Shown one piece after another: positions 1 through 5,401 of a DNA stretch of 5,401 nt. Under the pieces are notes generated by a model, which was given only the letters and a program-made list of their open reading frames with translations, did no database searches and was not told the DNA's origin. Numbering within the stretch: position 1 is the stretch's first letter; the number at the start of each line of letters is the position of its first letter. Position numbers and translations under genes: made by a program. The DNA comes from Nitrospira sp. (lineage in GTDB: Bacteria; Nitrospirota; Nitrospiria; Nitrospirales; Nitrospiraceae): positions 1 through 5,401 of the forward strand of contig JAAUPT010000157.1 in assembly GCA_012032965.1 (NCBI GenBank), given 5' to 3'.

Positions 1-458
1 CTCGTGAGCTTCCAGAGGGACGGCTCACGTTAGTCAATGCAAGGACGGATGAGCGGTTGGACGTGACCTATCGCGACGAGGCGGGCAGGTATGATCTTGA
101 GGCGCTTGACGATGTGAATTACCTGATGCGCTGTCATTACTCCGGTGAGGTTGGGGCCATCGATGTGCGCGTGTTGGAGCACGTGAATTTGGTGCAGAAA
201 AAACTCAGGACTAAGAAAGACATCCATTTCATTTCGGGTTTCCGGTCTCCCGAATACAATGCCATTCTGGTGCGGAAAGGTGGACACGCTGCCAGAAATA
301 GCCTCCATATGCAAGGGCAGGCCATCGATCTCTTAATTCCGGGTGTCCATCCCAAAAAACTTCGCCAGACCGCACTGGAACTGCGATACGGCGGGGTCGG
401 TTTTTATCAACGCTCAAGGTTCATCCATTTGGACTCCGGCCCCTTCCGATTCTGGTAA
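1..458 (+). CDS. YcbK/MepK-family (DUF882) murein endopeptidase, 5'-partial
   Basis: This is the C-terminal part of a zinc-dependent peptidoglycan endopeptidase of the YcbK/MepK (DUF882, M15-like) family, periplasmic enzymes that cleave peptide cross-links in murein. The reading frame is open from the left edge (first full codon at base 3). The residues before base 57, reading LPEGRLTLVNARTDERLDV, already match the start of the domain, so the gene begins outside the window and a TTG start at 57 would be wrong. Visible signatures are SGFRSPEYN (234-260), the SLHMQGQAID motif with the predicted zinc ligands His (306-308) and Asp (327-329), and FIHLDSGPFRFW at the C-terminus with the third ligand His (426-428). 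The protein ends right after this motif, as is usual for the family, with TAA at 456-458. The signal sequence expected for this family is not visible because it lies upstream. The next gene is co-directional but 136 bases away, so co-transcription is uncertain. Family assignment is strong; exact bond specificity is not shown by the sequence. Confidence 0.9.
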   Translation, partial: RELPEGRLTLVNARTDERLDVTYRDEAGRYDLEALDDVNYLMRCHYSGEVGAIDVRVLEHVNLVQKKLRTKKDIHFISGFRSPEYNAILVRKGGHAARNSLHMQGQAIDLLIPGVHPKKLRQTALELRYGGVGFYQRSRFIHLDSGPFRFW

Positions 459-511
459 TGATCTCTCCCTCCGCCGAACCCAACCAAGTTTTCCGTACAA
501 GACGACTCTGA

Positions 512-540
512 TTGCATTGCGCCGATGGTCCCTGGATAAT
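512..540 (+). promoter_or_regulatory. Candidate sigma70-type promoter for the permease
   Basis: TTGCAT (512-517) and GATAAT (535-540) are separated by exactly 17 bases, the optimal spacing for a housekeeping sigma promoter. The -10 box matches TATAAT at five of six positions; the -35 box matches TTGACA only at its TTG. Transcription would start near 547, leaving a leader of about 48 bases before the ATG at 595. This rests on pattern alone and such matches occur by chance, so it is tentative. Confidence 0.35.
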
Positions 541-583
541 GCCGAAACGGCTCAGCGCACCATGCGAGCATCCCATGATTGAA

Positions 584-587
584 AAGG
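584..587 (+). promoter_or_regulatory. Ribosome binding site of the permease
   Basis: AAGG, within the run AAAAGG at 582-587, lies seven bases before the ATG at 595. It is a partial Shine-Dalgarno match at good spacing and supports that ATG as the start. Confidence 0.5.
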
Positions 588-594
588 CCCACTC

Positions 595-1935
595 ATGTCG
601 ACAGCGAGTCTAGCGCTTCTCATTTTTGGTGTCTGTTACTTGGTCATCATGACCGAGCGAATCCATAAGACCATTGTGGCATTGAGCGGTGCCGCCTTGA
701 TGATCGCGTTTGGTGTCGTCTCGCAAGACGAGGCCTTTTATTCTCACGAATTCGGCGTGGACTACAATGTCGTGTTCCTGTTGATTGGGATGATGGTCAT
801 CATCAACATCATCAGAGAGACAGGTCTGTTCGAAGTCCTGGCGATTTGGGCTGCCAAGCAGGCTAAGGCCAAGCCGTTCCGCTTGATGGTCCTGCTGTCA
901 ATCTTGACCGCCGTTTTCTCGGCGATGCTCGACAACGTCACTACGGTCTTGTTGATGGCGCCGGTGACGCTGTCCATCTGCAAACGCTTGGAGCTGAACC
1001 CCATCTCGTTTCTTCTCTGCGAAGCGTTGTCGTCCAATATCGGTGGGACTGCGACGCTTGTCGGCGACCCACCAAACATTATGATCGCCAGTAAAGCGGA
1101 GCTGGGGTACCTGGAGTTTTTGTCGGTCCTTGGGCCCATCGCGTTTCTGATCATGGCCGTGTTTCTTGGAGTGATGTGGATGCTCTTCGGTCGAAAGATG
1201 TCGGTGGCTCCGCACCTGCGCGAAGCGGTCATGACGCTCAATCCGAAAGATGCGATTCGCGACCGCGGATTACTGCGGCGCTGTCTGTGGGCGCTGGGGG
1301 GCGTCAATCTCGGTTTTGCGTTCCATTCCTTCGTCCACCTTGAGCCGGCGACGGTTGCGTTACTGGGGGCAAGTGCCTTCATGCTGCTCGGCCATGCGGC
1401 AGGACGATCGAATGAAACGGAAGAGATGAAATACTTGGCAGACGTCGAGTGGAAAACGATCTTTTTCTTCATCGGTCTCTTCATTTTAGTGGGAGGCCTC
1501 GTGAAGGTCGGGGCCATCCGATATCTCGCAGAGCGGCTCGTCAATATTACGGAGGGCAACATGGCCGGAGCGACGCTCGCAGTGCTGGTCGGTTCGGCCG
1601 TACTGTCTGCGTTCGTGGACAACATCCCCTATGTGGCTGCGATGAATCCTCTCATTGTCGACCTGGCCCGGTCTCTGCATCCGGACGTTGCAGACTATAC
1701 GACGTTGGTCCATCAATCGGATATCATTCCCCTGTGGTGGGCGCTGGCATTGGGAGCCTGTTTAGGAGGAAATGGCACGATCATCGGGGCAAGTGCGAAC
1801 GTGGTGATTATCGATATTGCGCGCAAGGCGGGGTATCATATCTCGTTTTGGCAATTCTTCAGGTTGGGCTTTCCCGTCATGGTCGGGTCCGTCGCGATCA
1901 GTGCGGTCTATCTCTGGTTCCTGTTCCTGCAGTAG
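595..1935 (+). CDS. ArsB/NhaD-family (ion transporter superfamily) permease
   Basis: This is a complete 446-residue polytopic inner-membrane protein of the ion transporter superfamily, in the branch containing NhaD-type Na+/H+ antiporters, ArsB arsenite pumps and the P-protein-like permeases. The two pseudo-symmetric halves each carry the family motifs. In half one these are FSAMLDNVTT (Asp113-Asn114) and GGTATLVGDPPNIMIAS (about 150-166). In half two they are LSAFVDNIPY (Asp342-Asn343) and GGNGTIIGASANVVI (about 391-405). ETGLFEVLAIWAAKQAKAKP (75-94) is also typical. About ten or more hydrophobic segments are visible, with a charged, less hydrophobic stretch at about 200-230 and another at 269-287 between the halves. 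The start is ATG 595, supported by an AAGG ribosome binding site and an in-frame upstream stop; the end is TAG at 1933-1935. Length is normal for the family. The substrate (sodium/proton exchange, arsenite, or an organic or inorganic anion) cannot be decided from sequence. No arsR, arsC or arsA gene is next to it, so an arsenic role has no contextual support. Confidence 0.9.
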   Translation: MSTASLALLIFGVCYLVIMTERIHKTIVALSGAALMIAFGVVSQDEAFYSHEFGVDYNVVFLLIGMMVIINIIRETGLFEVLAIWAAKQAKAKPFRLMVLLSILTAVFSAMLDNVTTVLLMAPVTLSICKRLELNPISFLLCEALSSNIGGTATLVGDPPNIMIASKAELGYLEFLSVLGPIAFLIMAVFLGVMWMLFGRKMSVAPHLREAVMTLNPKDAIRDRGLLRRCLWALGGVNLGFAFHSFVHLEPATVALLGASAFMLLGHAAGRSNETEEMKYLADVEWKTIFFFIGLFILVGGLVKVGAIRYLAERLVNITEGNMAGATLAVLVGSAVLSAFVDNIPYVAAMNPLIVDLARSLHPDVADYTTLVHQSDIIPLWWALALGACLGGNGTIIGASANVVIIDIARKAGYHISFWQFFRLGFPVMVGSVAISAVYLWFLFLQ

Positions 1936-2064
1936 ATTGAACGGACCGAGAACCTGCCGCGACACACACAGCCTTGCCAGCAACCCTATCAAATCTGTAA
2001 TTTCCTTTGGCTGGGATGGTAATTGACCGTCTGAATGAGATGGAGATTTGAGGCCGTTAATGCG
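1936..2064. other. Convergent intergenic region
   Basis: These 129 bases lie between two genes whose stop codons face each other, where a bidirectional terminator would be expected. I found no GC-rich stem with a flanking T run. The best pairing is a weak five-base stem (CCAGC at 1977-1981 with GCTGG at 2010-2014) with a long loop and no T tract. Termination may be Rho-dependent or the transcripts may overlap. No coding sequence is supported here. Confidence 0.5.
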
Positions 2065-3027
2065 TTAATGATGGTGTGCGAAGGTCTGTGCTTCGTGGTG
2101 CTGTTTGGTCAGTTTCCGGAGGTCGCAGTGAATGTCGTCAGGATCGCAACACTCAGTTTCCAGTTGAATGGTCATGTGTTTGATGCCGAAGTCCGTGGTG
2201 ATCCGGTTTTGGATCAGTTGCAGTAGCTCGAGTGGAGTGCAATGCGGTTCGATCATGACATGGCTGGTCAACATGACGAGGCGAGGCTCGACGGCCCAGA
2301 TGTGGAGATCATGTACGTTTTTGACGCCTGGAATCGATTCGATGGTCGAAGCGACTTGGGGGACACTGATGCCTGGTGGCGTCGATTCCAATAGGACCTC
2401 CATCGACTCTTTAAAGATCGGCCAGGCTCCTCGGAGAATGACTCCGACGATCAGCAAGCTGATGAGTGGGTCCAGGACGGTCCATCCTGTGAGAAGAATC
2501 GCTCCACCGCTGACGATGACGCCAAGCGACACCCAGGCGTCTCCCAGCATGTGCCAAAATGCACCTCGAATATTCAAATCGTCTTTCGCTCCATGCTGGA
2601 GCAGCAGCGCGATCCCGAGATTGGCGACGAAACTGACGGTGGCCACGGCCATGACCCACCAACCATCGACAGGGACAGGGTCCATCAGGCGTTGGACGCC
2701 GACTATCGCGATGCCGAAGGCAGTCAGCAGCAGAATGAAACTGTTCAAAAACGCGGCAAGTATTCCGGCGCGATGGTAGCCGAAGGTTCGAGTCTCTGAA
2801 GCCGGGCGCGCCGTGAGCAGGTGGGCATAGAGGGCCAGAAAGAGCGAGCCCTGATCGACGAGGTTGTGGCTCGCGTCGCTCATCAGGCCGATACTATTGA
2901 GCAACCAACCTCCGATGAACTCCGCTGCGATGATGACGGCATTGATGACTAAGGCCAGCTTGAGCCGCGATCGAAGGTGCGCATACGAAGCCAGTGCCGT
3001 CATATCACACAGTTTCGCATGAGCCAT
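2065..3027 (-). CDS. Cation diffusion facilitator (CDF) family metal efflux protein, CzcD/ZitB-like
   Basis: This is a complete inner-membrane metal/proton antiporter of the CDF family, likely exporting Zn2+ and possibly Co2+ or Cd2+. Numbering from ATG 3027 gives 320 residues. There are six membrane segments (about 23-43, 47-69, 86-111, 123-143, 156-179, 182-199) and a cytoplasmic domain from about 201. The transport site has the HD/HD arrangement of zinc CDFs: DASHNLVD in segment 2 (His54, Asp58) and HMLGD in segment 5 (His159, Asp163). The cytoplasmic domain has the conserved VHDLHIWAVEP and TSHV motifs. The loop between segments 4 and 5 is short and not His-rich; instead the C-terminus carries Cys293-Cys294, His300-Cys301 and a His-rich end finishing in HHH. 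The start is uncertain: TTG at 3039, ATG at 3027 and ATG at 3003 are all in frame and none has a clear Shine-Dalgarno. I chose the first ATG. It lies 36 bases after the stop of the upstream gene, so it is probably in the metG operon. Stop is TAA (2067-2065). Confidence 0.92.
   Translation of the reverse strand: MAHAKLCDMTALASYAHLRSRLKLALVINAVIIAAEFIGGWLLNSIGLMSDASHNLVDQGSLFLALYAHLLTARPASETRTFGYHRAGILAAFLNSFILLLTAFGIAIVGVQRLMDPVPVDGWWVMAVATVSFVANLGIALLLQHGAKDDLNIRGAFWHMLGDAWVSLGVIVSGGAILLTGWTVLDPLISLLIVGVILRGAWPIFKESMEVLLESTPPGISVPQVASTIESIPGVKNVHDLHIWAVEPRLVMLTSHVMIEPHCTPLELLQLIQNRITTDFGIKHMTIQLETECCDPDDIHCDLRKLTKQHHEAQTFAHHH
2068..2151 (-). other. Cys/His-rich C-terminal tail of the CDF transporter
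   Basis: The last 28 codons of the CDF gene encode a tail rich in potential metal ligands: CCDPDDIHCD, then HH, and a terminal HHH. It follows the regular end of the cytoplasmic domain (KHMTIQLE). Such tails in CDF proteins are plausible metal-sensing or metal-loading elements. That role is inferred here, not shown. Confidence 0.55.
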
Positions 3028-3063
3028 GCAATGCGGCAAGCCATGACGAAGGTTTGTGGGAAG

Positions 3064-3933
3064 TTAATCTGGCAGCATGCCGGTGGATGGCTTAGGAGGG
3101 AGCCGCTCACTTAACACCGGGTAATTGACCTGGCTGATCCCTGAGTTGCCGGTCGAGAGGTCCGTCGCAATGACACGCAGTGTGATCCCATCGGGAACGT
3201 CCTTTGATGGCGGTACAAAGAAGGGTGCTTCAAAACTACGACTCCCTTCATCATAGAACATCTGGAGCCGTTCGATGACTCGGTCGCCGATCAAGAGCTC
3301 TCCATAAATGCGGATCTTCCGTGAGTCCCAATCTCCATGGGGGCGAACCAAGGAGCCGGATAAGGTTCTGACTGAAGCCCGAAGCGTCACGTCGTTCTTG
3401 GCGATCAATGGTTCGCGTGGCTTCGGTCGCTCAATTTTGACCAAGTAGCCATAGAGGTGCAGCACGATGCCATCGTTCGTGAGGTCCTGACCTGGTATCA
3501 ATAAGAGAGTTTGGCTGGTGCGTTGTAACGCAGCGGGGTAAGCCAGTGGTCCCTCGGCCGAGATTTCTACTAATGTCGGTTTCTGCAGCTGCAATATGGT
3601 GGTGAAGGCGGCGGACGGACGAGAACTGTAGATCGGTTCTTCCATCATATGGGGCGTGCGCATGATCTGATTCTGATCGCCGGCTTCACCTTGTTGCAGG
3701 CCGGTCGCCAAGATTGAACCAGTTGCTATGTCGGTTATGGTAACGCGCGCTCCGCCGACCTCTCGCCCCAACACCATAGCTCCCTGTGCGACAACGCGGA
3801 TAAGCACCCTCGTTGGTTGTGCACCGTTGAGTGAGGAATCAGGTAAGGCTTGGCTTGTAGCGGGAATGGGGAAACAGGGAGGGAGTATGAACGTGAGGAT
3901 CAATGCGAACGTCGCGAGGGTCAACCGCGTCAT
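3064..3933 (-). CDS. Secreted hypothetical protein, beta-rich, coupled to metG
   Basis: I do not recognise a named family. The 289-residue product has a clear Sec signal peptide: MTR, a hydrophobic core (LTLATFALILTFILPP, 4-19) and a likely cleavage after SQA (near 29). Cys20 is not in a proper lipobox (LPPC), so a lipoprotein is unlikely. The mature protein looks like two beta-rich parts. The first, about 42-165, runs from VLIRVVAQGAMVLGREVGGARVTI to GIVLHLYGYLV and has a GGARVTITDIATGSILATG stretch reminiscent of carboxypeptidase-regulatory-like beta sandwiches. The second, about 180-272, ends in a DLSTGNSGISQVNYPV strand pattern. A basic, Pro-containing linker (KIERPKPREP, 167-176) joins them and the C-terminus is Pro-rich. 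No catalytic motif, haem-binding CXXCH or transmembrane helix beyond the signal is seen. The protein has almost no cysteine. Its ATG overlaps the TGA of metG (ATGA), implying translational coupling, and the CDF exporter follows closely. A periplasmic or outer-surface location is inferred; the function is unknown. Confidence 0.8.
   Translation of the reverse strand: MTRLTLATFALILTFILPPCFPIPATSQALPDSSLNGAQPTRVLIRVVAQGAMVLGREVGGARVTITDIATGSILATGLQQGEAGDQNQIMRTPHMMEEPIYSSRPSAAFTTILQLQKPTLVEISAEGPLAYPAALQRTSQTLLLIPGQDLTNDGIVLHLYGYLVKIERPKPREPLIAKNDVTLRASVRTLSGSLVRPHGDWDSRKIRIYGELLIGDRVIERLQMFYDEGSRSFEAPFFVPPSKDVPDGITLRVIATDLSTGNSGISQVNYPVLSERLPPKPSTGMLPD
3930..3933 (-). other. ATGA stop/start overlap between metG and the secreted protein gene
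   Basis: On the minus strand the end of metG reads GTG AAA TGA, and the next gene starts at the ATG contained in AAATGACG. The two genes share four bases, a classical arrangement for translational coupling by reinitiation. No strong Shine-Dalgarno precedes this ATG, which fits dependence on translation of metG. Confidence 0.8.
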
Positions 3934-4207
3934 TTCACTTTAGTGCCAGGATCCACTTCTTCCAGAATAGTGAGCAAGCCACGTACATCCGCATCCCCTG
4001 CCGCGAGGACCATCCCCTGCGATTCAATACCCATAAGCTTCGCGGGCTTGAGATTTGCCACGATCACGATGGTCTTGCCGACAAGAGTCTCTGGCTCGTA
4101 CTTCTTGCCGATACCGGCCACGATCTGGCGCTGTTCGGTGCCGAGCGAGACTTGCAGCGTGATCAACTTCTCTGATTTCGGCACCCGCTCAGCGGAGAGC
4201 ACCGTTG
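3930..4207 (-). other. metG: metG segment: C-terminal Trbp111/EMAPII-like tRNA-binding domain
   Basis: The piece reads ATVLSAERVPKSEKLITLQVSLG, RQIVAGIGKKYEPETLVGKTIVIVANLKP, then AKLMGIESQGMVLAAGD, the core of the OB-fold tRNA-binding domain that also dimerises many bacterial MetG proteins. It ends with VDPGTKVK. A GTG at 4202 could formally start a free-standing 90-residue protein, but the first strand (IDEFMKIQLKTATV) lies upstream in the other frame. A separate gene is therefore less likely than one frameshifted metG. Confidence 0.85.
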
Positions 4208-4208
4208 C

Positions 4209-5328
<1,120 letters not shown>

Positions 5329-5401
5329 TCATTCCGCCGCGATTCCGGCTTGATGAAGGTCGGGTGCTTCCTGATGTGATCGAGCAGTTGTTCCTGGTAT
5401 T

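Larger units (their letters stand above)
459..594 (+). other. Intergenic region upstream of the ArsB/NhaD permease
   Basis: This gap of 136 bases separates two co-directional genes. I see no convincing open frame, no strong GC stem followed by a T run, and no tRNA-like fold. It holds a candidate promoter (512-540) and a ribosome binding site (584-587). A stop codon (TGA, 580-582) in frame with the downstream gene fixes 595 as the first possible ATG of that gene. Confidence 0.6.

Noticed and set aside
762..1625. Open frame of 287 codons on the minus strand inside the permease gene
   Set aside because: It is antisense to a clearly conserved membrane protein, its product is a Ser/Arg/Lys-rich composition with no domain, and it has no ribosome binding site. 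It is a shadow of codon bias.
1449..1940. 163-codon plus-strand frame overlapping the end of the permease gene
   Set aside because: It overlaps the permease in another frame, and its Arg/Gly-rich product is typical of a shifted reading of GC-rich codons.
1977..2014. Possible terminator stem CCAGC/GCTGG between the convergent genes
   Set aside because: Only five pairs with a 28-base loop and no T run, so it is not a credible intrinsic terminator.
2168..2779. 203-codon plus-strand frame opposite the CDF gene
   Set aside because: It is antisense to the conserved CDF transporter, is rich in Ser/Thr/Met/Arg and has no recognisable motif.
3930..4202. Stand-alone Trbp111-type tRNA-binding protein starting at GTG 4202
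   Set aside because: The first strand of the domain and its linker are encoded immediately upstream in the adjacent frame. One missing base explains everything, and no ribosome binding site precedes the GTG.

Overview
The window is ordinary bacterial chromosome, moderately GC-rich, with compact gene packing, Gram-negative-style envelope genes and no mobile elements, CRISPR repeats, rRNA or tRNA genes. The overall protein flavour suggests a Nitrospira-like (Nitrospirota) bacterium. That is a low-to-moderate confidence impression made without any database search.

Plus strand, left half: the window opens inside a periplasmic murein endopeptidase of the YcbK/MepK (DUF882) family. Its true start lies left of the window. 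After a 136-base gap with a plausible sigma70-type promoter comes a complete 446-residue ArsB/NhaD (ion transporter superfamily) permease. Its stop faces, across 129 bases, the end of a convergent minus-strand gene set.

Minus strand, right half, in transcription order from the right edge: metG (methionyl-tRNA synthetase), whose first part is cut off by the window edge; an unrecognised secreted protein of 289 residues whose ATG overlaps the metG stop as ATGA; and a CDF-family zinc/heavy-metal efflux protein starting within about 60 bases of the previous stop. The three look like one transcription unit whose promoter is outside the window.

The main anomaly is metG. Reading it continuously needs four single-base corrections: two extra bases near 5329 and 5302, and two missing bases near 4879-4882 and 4208. 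After all four the frame is back where it started. The protein is otherwise well conserved, with KMSKS, the anticodon-binding domain and the C-terminal tRNA-binding domain all present. All four events fall in very short single-base runs, while the four neighbouring genes are intact. This fits either local sequence error near a contig end or a very young pseudogene.

I see no strong evidence for a novel defence, mobile or regulatory system. The least understood component is the secreted protein coupled to metG and followed by a metal exporter.
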